DNA from: an uncultured Opitutia bacterium
Lineage (GTDB): Bacteria; Verrucomicrobiota; Verrucomicrobiia; Opitutales; Opitutaceae
NCBI GenBank assembly: GCA_903902745.1
Contig: CAIUWA010000012.1
Location: 1-64,000 of the forward strand
Length of the DNA: 64,000 bases
Direction: 5' to 3'
Part shown: positions 32,618 to 41,306 of the stretch, one piece after another
Position numbering within the stretch: position 1 is the first letter of the stretch
Layout: each line of letters starts with the position of its first letter
Program-made: the position numbers and the translations under genes
Notes under the pieces: generated by a model
What the model was told of the DNA's origin: nothing
What the model saw: the letters and a program-made list of their open reading frames with translations, nothing else
Databases searched by the model: none

Positions 32618-34999
32618 ATGACTCCCCGCCGCCCTGAAATCTTCGTCAGCGCCACCAGCCAGGACCTGCGGACCTGCCGGCAGCTCATCAAGGAGGCGCT
32701 GCTCACGCTGGGCTGCACGCCCGTCGAGCAGACCAATTTCCCGCCCGAGGCGCGCACCGTGCGCGAGATGCTTCGCGCGAAGATCACCGCGTGCGACGCC
32801 GTGGTCCACGTCGCCGGCGAGGTCTACGGCGCGGAGCCGCGTGACCGCGATCCCGCGGACTCCCGGCGCAGCTACACCCAGCTCGAATACGACCTCGCGA
32901 AGGAGCTCGGCAAGCCGGTCTACGTTTTCGTCTGCGGCGCGGGCTTCCCCTACGATGAGCACGCTCCGGAAGACGCGGAGAAGCAATCCCTCCAGCAGGA
33001 ACACCGGGCCCACCTCCAGCAAAGCGATCATCACTACACGCCGGTCAGCTCCCGCGATGAACTCGCGCTGCGCATCCACGCCCTGCAGACGCGGGTCGAG
33101 TCCCTCAGCGGCGAACTGAAGAAAACCCGCTCCTGGCTTGGCCGCGGCGTCGCGATCGGCCTGCTCGCCCTTGCCCTGCTCGGCGGCGGACTCTGGTGGT
33201 TGAACCAGCGCACCGGCAAAACCGAGGGCAAGGTCGCCCAATTGGAAACCGCGCTCGACCAGCAGCGCCGCTACATCAAGTCCGTCGCCGACGCCTACAC
33301 CCAGCAGCAGTCCGAGCTGGAGAAGCTGAAGCTCACCGACGAGCAGAAGTTCGACCGCGCCCTTGCCGCCGTTGCGTCGAAGGAAAAGATCCCCGAGGCG
33401 GACCTACGCAGCGGCATCAACCTCTTCGTCGTCGCGGTGCGCGGCGACCCGAAGGCGGACTTCTATGACCGCGCGCTGGCCGAGTTTGCGCAGAAGAACT
33501 TCACGGCCGCCGCCACCAGCGCGGGCCAGGCCGCCACGGCCGCGCGCGACCAGTATCTCGCGGCTGACAAACTGGCCGCGCAAGCCGCGGAGAAGGCGGA
33601 CGAAGCGCGCACCCGCGCCCGCAGCGCCTTCAGCCTCCAGGGCCAGGCCTACTTTGCCGGTCGGAAGTTTCCCGAGGCGGTCACCGCCTTCGAAGCCGGG
33701 CTCGAGGCCACCCCGCGTGCCACCCACGACCGTGAATGGGCGTATCTTCAGACCCGGATCGGGCTGGCCGCGAACGATTGGGCCGCCGTCTCCACGGGCG
33801 TCGCCATCGCGGAGCGCAACGCCAAAGCCGTCGTCGCCTACCGCGCCGCCCTCGAAGTTTATACCCGCGAGGCCTTCCCCCAGGACTGGGCCAAGACCGA
33901 GGACAACCTCGCCAACACACTCCATGACCAGGCCAGTGCCACCTCCGGGCCCGAGCATGCCCGGCTGCTCGCCGAGTCCGCCGCCGCCCATCGCTCCACC
34001 CTCGCGGTCCTGACACGCCAGGACTTGCCGCAAAACTGGGCCGCCACCCAGAACAACCTCGGCGGCGTGCTCAACGACCAGGCCGCGGCCAGCACGGGAG
34101 CCGAGCGCGACCGGCTCATGGCCGAGGCCATCGCCGCGTTCCGCGCCGCCCTCGAAGTCCGTACGCGAGACACCCTGCCCAAGGACTGGGCCCTGACCCA
34201 AAGCAACCTGGCCGAAGCGCTGCGGACTCAGGCGGCCGGCCGGCCCCAGCCCGAACGCCTCCGGTTGCTCACCGAGGCCATCGCCTCCCACCGGGCCTCG
34301 CTCGAGGTCCGCACCCGCACCGAACTGCCCGAGGACTGGGCCATGTCCCAGCTCAACTTGGGCGCCGCGCTCAGCGACCTGGCGGATGATTCCACCGGAC
34401 CGGAGCGCGCCCGGCTCCTCGCCGAGTCCATCGCGGCTGAGCGCGCCGCCCTCGAAGTCTACACCCGCGACCAATTTCCCCAGGACTGGGCCATGGTTCA
34501 GGTCAACCTGGGAGCGTCCCTCCGCACTCAAGCCACCGACAGCAGCGGCCCCGAGCGTGCTCAGCTGCTCACCGAGGCCGGCGCCGCCTATCGCTCCGCC
34601 CTCAGCGTCTACACCCGCGCAGCCCTGCCCCAATACTGGGCCACGATCCAATACAATCTGGACTTCGTCCTCCGCGATCAGGCCGCCGCCGCCACGGGAC
34701 CCGAGCGCACCCAGCTCCTCGCCGAGCGGGTCGCGGCCAATCGGGCCTCCCTGGAGGTCCGCACCCGCGAAGCCTTCCCGCGGGACTGGGCTTCCTCCCA
34801 GCACAATCTGGCCGGCGCGCTCCGCACCCAGGCCGCCGACACCACCGGCCCCGAGCACGCCCGCCTCCTGCGCGCCGCCATCGCGGCCGAGCGCGCCGCC
34901 ATGGAAATCTTCACGGCCGCCGCCTACCCCAACTGGTACCAGGAGCAAGTCGCTTGGATCACCGCGGCCGACGCGGAACTCTCCCGCTCGGCACCCTGA
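32618..34999 (+). CDS. DUF4062 - transmembrane - tandem-repeat protein
   Basis: A 793-residue protein. Residues about 5-110 are DUF4062 ('EIFVSATSQDLRTCRQLIKEAL', 'CDAVVHVAGEVYG', 'RRSYTQLEYDLA'), a TIR/SLOG-like fold used in NLR-type defence proteins. A membrane helix is at about 175-195 and a coiled coil at about 200-235. Residues 413-762 are seven repeats of exactly 50 residues with the consensus 'EV.TR...P.DWA..Q.NL...L..QA....GPER..LL.E.IAA.RAAL', a TPR-like superhelix. The TIR-WD40 gene begins 12 bases after the stop, so the two form an operon. Likely a sensor/scaffold; target unknown. Confidence 0.85.
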   Translation: MTPRRPEIFVSATSQDLRTCRQLIKEALLTLGCTPVEQTNFPPEARTVREMLRAKITACDAVVHVAGEVYGAEPRDRDPADSRRSYTQLEYDLAKELGKPVYVFVCGAGFPYDEHAPEDAEKQSLQQEHRAHLQQSDHHYTPVSSRDELALRIHALQTRVESLSGELKKTRSWLGRGVAIGLLALALLGGGLWWLNQRTGKTEGKVAQLETALDQQRRYIKSVADAYTQQQSELEKLKLTDEQKFDRALAAVASKEKIPEADLRSGINLFVVAVRGDPKADFYDRALAEFAQKNFTAAATSAGQAATAARDQYLAADKLAAQAAEKADEARTRARSAFSLQGQAYFAGRKFPEAVTAFEAGLEATPRATHDREWAYLQTRIGLAANDWAAVSTGVAIAERNAKAVVAYRAALEVYTREAFPQDWAKTEDNLANTLHDQASATSGPEHARLLAESAAAHRSTLAVLTRQDLPQNWAATQNNLGGVLNDQAAASTGAERDRLMAEAIAAFRAALEVRTRDTLPKDWALTQSNLAEALRTQAAGRPQPERLRLLTEAIASHRASLEVRTRTELPEDWAMSQLNLGAALSDLADDSTGPERARLLAESIAAERAALEVYTRDQFPQDWAMVQVNLGASLRTQATDSSGPERAQLLTEAGAAYRSALSVYTRAALPQYWATIQYNLDFVLRDQAAAATGPERTQLLAERVAANRASLEVRTREAFPRDWASSQHNLAGALRTQAADTTGPEHARLLRAAIAAERAAMEIFTAAAYPNWYQEQVAWITAADAELSRSAP
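33854..34903 (+). repeat. Seven exact 150-bp coding repeats
   Basis: Units start at 33854 and every 150 bases up to 34754, ending at 34903, with no length variation. Each opens with a codon pair for EV/AV/SV followed by TR and a P.DWA motif (DWA, NWA or YWA). DNA divergence between units is visible, so the array is not a very recent expansion, but the constant length points to amplification of one 50-codon module. Confidence 0.85.
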
Positions 35000-35011
35000 G
35001 CTCCCGCCCCA

Positions 35012-37894
35012 ATGAGCACGCCTTACAAATACTGGGCCTTCATCAGCTACAGCAGCAAGGACCGGGCGTGGGCGGAGTGGCTGAGCCGGTCGATCGAAAC
35101 CTACCGGGTGCCGGTGGCGCTGAGGGGCCGGCCCACTTCGCGAGGGGAGCCGGTGCCGGCCCGGGCTTTCCCGGTTTTTCGCGATCGCGAGGAATTGCCG
35201 ACCAGCGCGGATCTTGGAGGCGTGATTAACGCGGCGCTCGAGCAAAGCCGCTATCTGGTGGTCATCTGCTCGCCTCGCAGCGCGCAGAGCCGCTGGGTCG
35301 AAAAGGAGGTGCTCGAATTCAAGGCCCTCGGACGGGAAAACCGCGTGCTGGCCCTGATCATCGACGGCGAACCCAACGCCAGCGAAGCCCGGGCCGCGGC
35401 CGAGTGCTTTCCGGCCGCGTTGCGCTTTCAGGCCGGCCCGGATGGCAGCCTCACGGACCAGCGGGTCGAGCCGATCGCCGCTGACGCACGGAAATCCGGC
35501 GACGGCCGGCACAAGGCGTTGCTCAAGGTGATTGCCGGTATCATCGGCGTCGATTTCGACCTGCTGTTTCAACGCGAACGGCGGCGCCAGCGTATGCGGC
35601 GGTTGCAGCTCGTCACGCTGCTGGCGGCCTGCGCCGGCGGAATTTTTTCCTTCTCGCACTACAAGGACGGGCAGCGGATGGCCCTGGCCCGGGAAAACGA
35701 GCAAAAGGCCCGGGTCGTGGCCGCCCAAGCGGACGCGGAGCAAGGCGACCGCAGCGACCGGGAAGGCAATCCGAACGAGGCGCTCGCGTGGTTTGCGCAG
35801 GCGCTGCGGGAGGATCCGGCCAATCCCTGGGCGGCGCAGCGCTTGGCGACATTGCTGCGGGATCTGAACCATCCCGTGCCCCTCGCCCGTTTCCGCCTGC
35901 CCGACCGGAATGGAGTCGAAATCATGGCAGCACCGGACGGGTCCGGGTTCGCCGTCACCGACGATGCCCACGGCGTGCAATGTTTCGCCCTGCCCTCGGG
36001 CCAGCCGTGGTTTGCGCGGTTGGTGCTGCCCGGACCCGTGCGCTCCTTCGCCTTCAGCGGGGACAGTTCGCGGCTGGCCATCATCTGCGAGGAGGACCAC
36101 GGCGGCCCCATCGCCAGCGGTTTTCTCTGGCTCGCCATCCTCGATCCGCATTCGGGAGTTTATGTGAAGGCTCTGGAGCGCACGGATTGCCAGGAGGTGA
36201 CGGGCGAAGGGGCGGACTCCACCTTCCTCACCGTGAGCGGTTACCGGGTGCAGGCCTGGGACGCCGCCACTGGCAAGCTCAAGTACGGGTCCGAAAGAAA
36301 GGAAATCGTCCGCGCCGCCACGATGGCCGAGGAGGGCCGGCGCGTGTTCGAAGCCTGCGCCGACAACGTGGCCAGGATCATCGACCTTTCCACCGGGGAA
36401 ATCACCGGCACGCTGCCGCACCTAGCGGAAGTGCGCGCGATTTCCTACGGCGCCGGAACGAAGCAGGTGGCCACCGGCTCGGAGGACGGCATCGCGCGAG
36501 TCTGGGACGCCAGCACCGGCGAAGCCCTGACGCCACCCCTGCGGCATCCGGGTCCGGTGGCATTCGTCCAACTCGATCCGGGCAGCCCCCGACTCGTCAC
36601 TGTCACGCGGGACGATCTCGTCCAGCTCTGGGACACCCGCACGGGCGAGCGGCTGGCAGGACCGAAATCCCTCGGTGGCAATTGGAGCACCGCCGCCTTC
36701 AATTTTCCCGGCCTGCTGATTCGGGCCCGGGGGGCCGGTGTCACGGTCCTCAGCTCGGTGACCGGCGAAATCCTGTTCACCCCGCTCCGAAGCGAGACCG
36801 ATCTACAGGCGGCCGACTGGTCCGACCGTTCGGGCTCCGGCCAAAAAATCCTCACGCTGGCGAACTCCCACGAGATCCACCTTTGGGACGTGGCGCCGCG
36901 CTGGGTGAAGCCGGTGGAGATGATGCATGCGTCCGAAGTGCGATCCTTCGCCGTCAGCCCCGACGGCCTGCAACTGGCTGCCGGCTGCGCCGATGGCACC
37001 GTGCAGGTCTGGAATCCCGCCACCGGGGTAAAACTGGTTTCCCTGCCGGCCCAGGGTGGCGCCGTACAGCGGGTGCGTTTCGTCACCGATCGCAGCAACT
37101 TCGAGGATCCGCCTCCCGGCAACCTCATCGAAACCGACACGGACCGGCGCAGCGATCTCTGGAGCGCGGAGACCGGGGTGCATTTTGGCGGCGGAGAGGG
37201 CACGAGTGATCGGGCGGTGGCCTACATGGATTTCGGCGAAACCTGGGGACGCTGGTCGGCCGACCGGCGGTTTCAGATCTCCGCGCGAGTGGACAACCAG
37301 GTTTACGTCCTCGATGGCAACCGGAAGCCCGTGGCCCCGGCCATCAAACTGCCGAACGTGCCCAAGGACGGCATCCTCTCCGCCGACGGCTCCCGGCTTC
37401 TGCTCTGGTCGGCCAATGGCATGGTCCAGATCTGGGATGTACCCAGCGCGTCGGCCATCGGCCATGCGATGGTAGAAAACGCGCCCGTGACCGACGCGAA
37501 TTTCAGCCCGGACGGGCGCTACGTCGCCGTCGCCTGGGAAAATGGTGCCGTTCGTCTCTGGGATGCGGCGACCGGCCGGGCGTTGACCGAGTCCCTGCAT
37601 CACCCCGGACCGGTCGGACAACTGCAATTTACCTCCGACAGTCGGTCGCTCCTGACCCGCGCCCGCAACGGTGTCTTCAAGTGGGCTGTGCAATCCGTCG
37701 CACCCGTGCCGGTGCCGGCCTGGATTCCGGATCTCGCCGAAGCGGCCGCTGGCGTCAAAGTGGACGCCGCCGGCAAGATCGTGCCGCTGGGCCGGGATCC
37801 CGTTGAGGCTTTCGCCGCGGTTCGCGCCACCCTGAGCAAGCTCCCGCAGGCGGATGGCTGGACGCAACTGGGCCGGCTCATCACCGGCGACTAG
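35012..37894 (+). CDS. TIR - transmembrane - WD40 repeat protein
   Basis: A 960-residue protein. TIR domain is at about 5-180: 'YWAFISYSSKDRAWAEWL', 'VFRDREELPTSADLGG', 'YLVVICSPRSAQSRWVEKEVLEF', in which Glu99 follows the conserved S.SRWV and is the candidate NADase residue. A membrane helix is at about 199-214, a Lys/Gln/Ala helix at 220-270, then WD40 blades from about 290 to 930 ('VATGSEDGIARVWDASTGEAL', 'QLAAGCADGTVQVWNPATG', 'YVAVAWENGAVRLWDAATGRAL'). TIR with WD40 is typical of bacterial NLR-like or signalling ATPase-free effectors. Operon partner of the DUF4062 gene. Expected: propeller senses, TIR acts. Confidence 0.88.
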   Translation: MSTPYKYWAFISYSSKDRAWAEWLSRSIETYRVPVALRGRPTSRGEPVPARAFPVFRDREELPTSADLGGVINAALEQSRYLVVICSPRSAQSRWVEKEVLEFKALGRENRVLALIIDGEPNASEARAAAECFPAALRFQAGPDGSLTDQRVEPIAADARKSGDGRHKALLKVIAGIIGVDFDLLFQRERRRQRMRRLQLVTLLAACAGGIFSFSHYKDGQRMALARENEQKARVVAAQADAEQGDRSDREGNPNEALAWFAQALREDPANPWAAQRLATLLRDLNHPVPLARFRLPDRNGVEIMAAPDGSGFAVTDDAHGVQCFALPSGQPWFARLVLPGPVRSFAFSGDSSRLAIICEEDHGGPIASGFLWLAILDPHSGVYVKALERTDCQEVTGEGADSTFLTVSGYRVQAWDAATGKLKYGSERKEIVRAATMAEEGRRVFEACADNVARIIDLSTGEITGTLPHLAEVRAISYGAGTKQVATGSEDGIARVWDASTGEALTPPLRHPGPVAFVQLDPGSPRLVTVTRDDLVQLWDTRTGERLAGPKSLGGNWSTAAFNFPGLLIRARGAGVTVLSSVTGEILFTPLRSETDLQAADWSDRSGSGQKILTLANSHEIHLWDVAPRWVKPVEMMHASEVRSFAVSPDGLQLAAGCADGTVQVWNPATGVKLVSLPAQGGAVQRVRFVTDRSNFEDPPPGNLIETDTDRRSDLWSAETGVHFGGGEGTSDRAVAYMDFGETWGRWSADRRFQISARVDNQVYVLDGNRKPVAPAIKLPNVPKDGILSADGSRLLLWSANGMVQIWDVPSASAIGHAMVENAPVTDANFSPDGRYVAVAWENGAVRLWDAATGRALTESLHHPGPVGQLQFTSDSRSLLTRARNGVFKWAVQSVAPVPVPAWIPDLAEAAAGVKVDAAGKIVPLGRDPVEAFAAVRATLSKLPQADGWTQLGRLITGD

Positions 37895-38033
37895 AGGATT
37901 TTCTGTTTACTGGGCAGCTCCCAAAAGAAGTGGCGGCTTCGCTCGGAAGTAGGGCTGGTTTTTAGTCCGCCTTCCGAGGCCAAGCAGGTGGGAAATGAAG
38001 ACATGACCCGCCCTGCACCCACGCTGTCACCCG

Positions 38034-40376
38034 CTAAAACCGGAGCTTCACATACCCTTCCATCCGGAACGGCAATTCCGGGAAGATCAGCTCGCTGGCG
38101 GTGTAGGCGTCGCCGTTGTGGATCCAGTTGCGCTCGTTCGTGAGGTTCAGGAAGTCGAGGTTCGCGGACCAGCGCTTGGTTTCGTAGAACAGGTTCGCGT
38201 TGTACAGGACTTGCGCGGGGAGGTGCCACTGGTCGTCGAGGTTGCCCTTCTGGCGGCTCTGCCACTGGACGTTGGCGCCGGCGCCAAATCCGCTTTCCCA
38301 GCGGTAGCGCACGCTGCCGTTCAGCAACGTGTGCGAGAAGCCGACCAGCGGCCAGTCGCCCGCGGGCACCTGGTTGTCGTAGGGATTGTAGGCCACTCCG
38401 CCCGTGCCGTGGCCGCCGGGGCCGCGGCCGAGTGCATAGCCGGCGTAAATGTCGCGGCCGCCAAGTTGGAACGGCGACGCGTTCACGTAGTTGCCATTCT
38501 GCAGCGTGGCGTTGGCCGTGGCGCTCAGGCGTGAGTTCGGTTGATAGACCGTCTCAAGCTCCAAGCCGCGGACAAGGATGTCGTCGTGGCCGCCACCGAG
38601 CGAAACCTTGGTGCGCCGCTGGTCGAAGACCGTGGCCGCGGCATAGAGCTTGTGGTCCAGCAGGGAAAACTTGGCCCCGGCCTCGGCGAGGTCGCTGCGG
38701 TTGCGGAAGTCATCCTTGCTCAGCGCGCCGGTGCCGTCGCCCCGGTCGTTCAGGATCAGGCCGCCGCCCGCGAGGCTGCCGCGGACCGAGCGAATGCGCT
38801 GGTACGTGGCGTAGAACGAGGTTTGCGGCGCCGGTCGGTAGAGCAGGCTCACCGAGGGGGAAAAGGACCCGACTCTTACCCGGTCGTGCCACGGCACATT
38901 GCCCGCCTGCGGCAGTGCATCGCGGGCGTCGCCGATGAACAGGTCGCCGCGCAGGCCCGCGAGCAGCGAAAGCTTCGGCGTCAGCTTAATGTCCTGCTGC
39001 CAGAACGCCGCCGGGTTCCAGAGCTTGCTGTCGGCGGTCTCGGGACTGCCAAAGGCCGCGGGGAAGAAGGGCCGGCCACCGGGCCCGGGCGCACCGGGAT
39101 AGTAGGAACTGGGAAACTGCGCCGCTTCGTTGAACACGCGCGAGGGATCGGTGACGTCGAAGTTGTAGATGTATTCGTTGAAGTAGTTTTCGTAGCCGAG
39201 CACGTGCGCGTAGCGCACGGTCACTCCGGCCACCGCGGTCGACGGCAGCGCGGCGCCGCTCCAGTCGAGGTGCAGCTCGGTGCGGTTCTCGAACGTGTGC
39301 TGCGTGACATACTCCGCGTACTCGAACTGCTGGAAGCGCCGGCGGTTCACATACTCAAAGAGCGTGCGGTTCGTCAGGCTCACCGCAGGCGAGATGACAT
39401 GGGTCAGGACGGCCTGCGCGCGCGCGACATTGGCGTTGGAGAAGTCTCCGCGCGAAAACAGCGTCGCCTCCCACGGCAGTTTGACCACGCCCGTCGCGGG
39501 CACCGGGCCGGGAAAGCCCGGATTGTCCGCGGAGATCCCGGTATAATAGAGCGCGTGATCCACGAGGTCCTGGTTGACGCGGTTGACGCCGAGTGTCTCG
39601 GGCGCGTTCTGCCAGAAAACCTGCGCGTTGAACTCCACCGTGGTGCCGGCCGACGGGCGCCAGGTGACCGCCCCGAAGAGATCCTGCCGGTCGTCGCGCG
39701 CCCCGTTCTTGCGGAAGAACGTGTCCCCGCCCTTCGCCTCGTAGCTCACGCGCCACGCGAGGCGGTCGTTGACCGGCGCGGTCGTGTCGATCTGCACCGA
39801 CCCGTTGGTGAAAGAGACATTGCCCGGCGCCCACGTGCCGAACCGCGAGGTGACGATGGTCTCGGGGCCGGAGAACTTCGGCTGCTTGGTGACGTAGTTG
39901 ACATAGCCACCAGTGAAATAGCCCGCGCCAAAGACGGCCGAACCCGGCCCGCGCACGAGATCGACGGCCTCGACGCCGTTGAACGACGGAAAGGTGCCGT
40001 AGTAATTGTAGCTGAGCCGCTGGCCGTTGAGATAGGTTTCGGCGATGTCACCGCGGATGTTCGGCGTCGTGATGTTGCCGTAGGCCGCGCCGACATAGGC
40101 GCCGGGGGAATAGAGCAGGATTTCCTGCACGCCGTGGATTTGGCGCTCGTTGAACAGGCCGCTGGTGATGGTGCTCACGCCGCGCGGGGTATCGAGCGGG
40201 CCGCGGGCGTCCCCGGTCACGGCGGCGGTCTCGCGCGTGAGCGGATTGACCGACTCCTCGACGGGCACGCCGGTGACGGTGAAATCCGGGAGCGTAGTGA
40301 CGCCGGGAACAGTCTGCGCCGCAGCATGGTTGAACACCAGCGCCAGGGCGAAAGGAATGCGGAGTGGGAGCTTCAT
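38034..40376 (-). CDS. TonB-dependent receptor under TPP riboswitch control
   Basis: A 780-residue outer-membrane receptor from ATG 40376 (signal peptide about 1-20, FALALVFNHAAAQ). The plug domain has 'LPDFTVTGVPVEESVNPLTRETAAVTG', 'NIRGDIAETYLNGQRLSYNYYG' and 'GVEAVDLVRGPGSAVFGAG', and the barrel ends in an aromatic residue (VKLRF). About 75 bases upstream of the ATG is a THI-box (40450-40550). The receptor should therefore be repressed by thiamine pyrophosphate and import thiamine, a phosphate ester or a precursor. The ORF runs on upstream (to 40580) through the riboswitch and is not used there. Monocistronic; the next gene downstream converges. Confidence 0.92.
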   Translation of the reverse strand: MKLPLRIPFALALVFNHAAAQTVPGVTTLPDFTVTGVPVEESVNPLTRETAAVTGDARGPLDTPRGVSTITSGLFNERQIHGVQEILLYSPGAYVGAAYGNITTPNIRGDIAETYLNGQRLSYNYYGTFPSFNGVEAVDLVRGPGSAVFGAGYFTGGYVNYVTKQPKFSGPETIVTSRFGTWAPGNVSFTNGSVQIDTTAPVNDRLAWRVSYEAKGGDTFFRKNGARDDRQDLFGAVTWRPSAGTTVEFNAQVFWQNAPETLGVNRVNQDLVDHALYYTGISADNPGFPGPVPATGVVKLPWEATLFSRGDFSNANVARAQAVLTHVISPAVSLTNRTLFEYVNRRRFQQFEYAEYVTQHTFENRTELHLDWSGAALPSTAVAGVTVRYAHVLGYENYFNEYIYNFDVTDPSRVFNEAAQFPSSYYPGAPGPGGRPFFPAAFGSPETADSKLWNPAAFWQQDIKLTPKLSLLAGLRGDLFIGDARDALPQAGNVPWHDRVRVGSFSPSVSLLYRPAPQTSFYATYQRIRSVRGSLAGGGLILNDRGDGTGALSKDDFRNRSDLAEAGAKFSLLDHKLYAAATVFDQRRTKVSLGGGHDDILVRGLELETVYQPNSRLSATANATLQNGNYVNASPFQLGGRDIYAGYALGRGPGGHGTGGVAYNPYDNQVPAGDWPLVGFSHTLLNGSVRYRWESGFGAGANVQWQSRQKGNLDDQWHLPAQVLYNANLFYETKRWSANLDFLNLTNERNWIHNGDAYTASELIFPELPFRMEGYVKLRF

Positions 40377-40449
40377 GGGAGGTTTGAGACCTGACCCAAA
40401 GCGGACTGCCGGCGAAAGCGGCGCCGCGCGCCCCACGGCGCTCGCAGCG

Positions 40450-40550
40450 CCTGCTGTTTCCTTCGTCGGCATGATCCGTTTCAGGTTCAAAGGGTCGAGC
40501 AGCCGATCGCGCCGCAATCTCAGCCTTCCGCGGAAGACACCCCTACAGGC
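40450..40550 (-). promoter_or_regulatory. TPP riboswitch (THI-box)
   Basis: Reading the minus strand: GTAGGGGTGTC (near 40547), GGCTGAGATTGCGGC (40511-40525), then GACCCTTTGAACCTG and AAACGGATCATGCCGACGAA, ending GGAAACAG (about 40454). These are the conserved CUGAGA, ACCCUUUGAACCUGAU-like and GGAA blocks of the TPP aptamer in the right order and spacing. A GC-rich stretch (GGCGCTGCGAGCGCC and neighbours, 40400-40450) between aptamer and ATG could be the expression platform. The GAACCTGA is followed by AACGGATCATGCCGACG rather than TCTGG, an acceptable variant. Confidence 0.93.
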
Positions 40551-40680
40551 AACGCGGACAAAAGACCGGCGCCCCGCCAACGCAAGTGAAAGTTTGGCGG
40601 CGGGACAGACAAGCCTTCCGCCGTCCGTGCGTTCATGGTGCCAGCCCGTGCTCCTTTGCGGTCAAATCACCCGGCCGCCG

Positions 40681-40819
40681 AGCTTCGGAATTTTTGGCCA
40701 CAAAAGGGCACAAAATGACACAAAAAATATCCAGACGAATTGAGGCCGATCCTCAATCCGTTCCGATCGATTTTTATCGCGTCATTTTGTGCCCTTTTGT
40801 GGCCAAAAATTCCGGAGCT
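40681..40819. repeat. Long palindrome with 39-bp nearly perfect arms
   Basis: AGCTTCGGAATTTTTGGCCA at 40681 continuing CAAAAGGGCACAAAATGAC is complemented by GTCATTTTGTGCCCTTTTGT then GGCCAAAAATTCCGGAGCT, with one mismatch in 39. The loop is about 60 bases. It lies between the last gene of the RidA-creatininase run and the riboswitch, so it may end that long transcript. It is a relative of 12299-12412. Confidence 0.85.
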
Positions 40820-40842
40820 CGACTGCTGTAAACCTGGGCTGG

Positions 40843-41304
40843 TCACGCGAACCGCACCGTGACCTGGATCTCGACGGTGGCGTTGCGCGGGAGGCCGGCG
40901 ACGGCGATGGCGGCGCGGGCGTGTTTGCCGGCCTCGCCGTAGAGCTGAACGAAAAGGTCGCTCGCGCCGTTGATCACCTGCGGGCTCTCCGCGAAACCCG
41001 CCACGGCGTTCACGTACCCGCCGACATAGAGAAACTCCTGCACGCGCGCGAGCGAGCCAAGCGCGCCCTTGATCGCGGCGAGCGTGTTGAGGGCACAGAC
41101 TTGGGCCGCGACCGCGGCGGTGGCGACCGTTTGGTCGCGGCCCACCTGGCCGGCGTGGGTGACGATCCCGTCGCGCGCGCTGATCACGCCCGCAAGGATG
41201 AGCGTGTTGCCGTTGATGCGGTGCGGCACGTAGCTGCCGCCCGGCGCCGGGGCTGCCGGCAGCGTGAGCCCGAGCGCGGAGAGTTTTTCCTCGATGGCAT
41301 CCAT
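40843..41304 (-). CDS. RidA family protein (longer type)
   Basis: A 153-residue protein from ATG 41304, matching the RidA/YjgF-like family of about 150 residues: 'MDAIEEKLSALGLTLPAAPAPGG', 'NTLILAGVISARDG', 'GQVGRD', 'NTLAAIKGALGSLARVQEFLYVGGYVNA', 'QVINGASDLFVQLYGEAGKHARAAIAVAGLPRNATVEIQVTV'. This subgroup lacks the classic deaminase Arg pattern of short RidA and is of unclear role, often in amidase or deaminase clusters. Two bases after the FmdA stop, last gene of the minus-strand run. Likely clears or hydrolyses a reactive imine/enamine or carbamate product. Confidence 0.85.
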   Translation of the reverse strand: MDAIEEKLSALGLTLPAAPAPGGSYVPHRINGNTLILAGVISARDGIVTHAGQVGRDQTVATAAVAAQVCALNTLAAIKGALGSLARVQEFLYVGGYVNAVAGFAESPQVINGASDLFVQLYGEAGKHARAAIAVAGLPRNATVEIQVTVRFA

Positions 41305-41306
41305 GT

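Noticed and set aside
33854-34903. CRISPR-like array because of regular 150-base spacing
   Set aside because: The units are codons of one open frame with protein-level conservation; there are no short identical repeats with unique spacers.
33404-36421. 1005-codon open frame on the minus strand opposite the DUF4062 and TIR-WD40 genes
   Set aside because: It mirrors the repeat array of the real genes, has no known domain, and long antisense frames are expected at this GC content.
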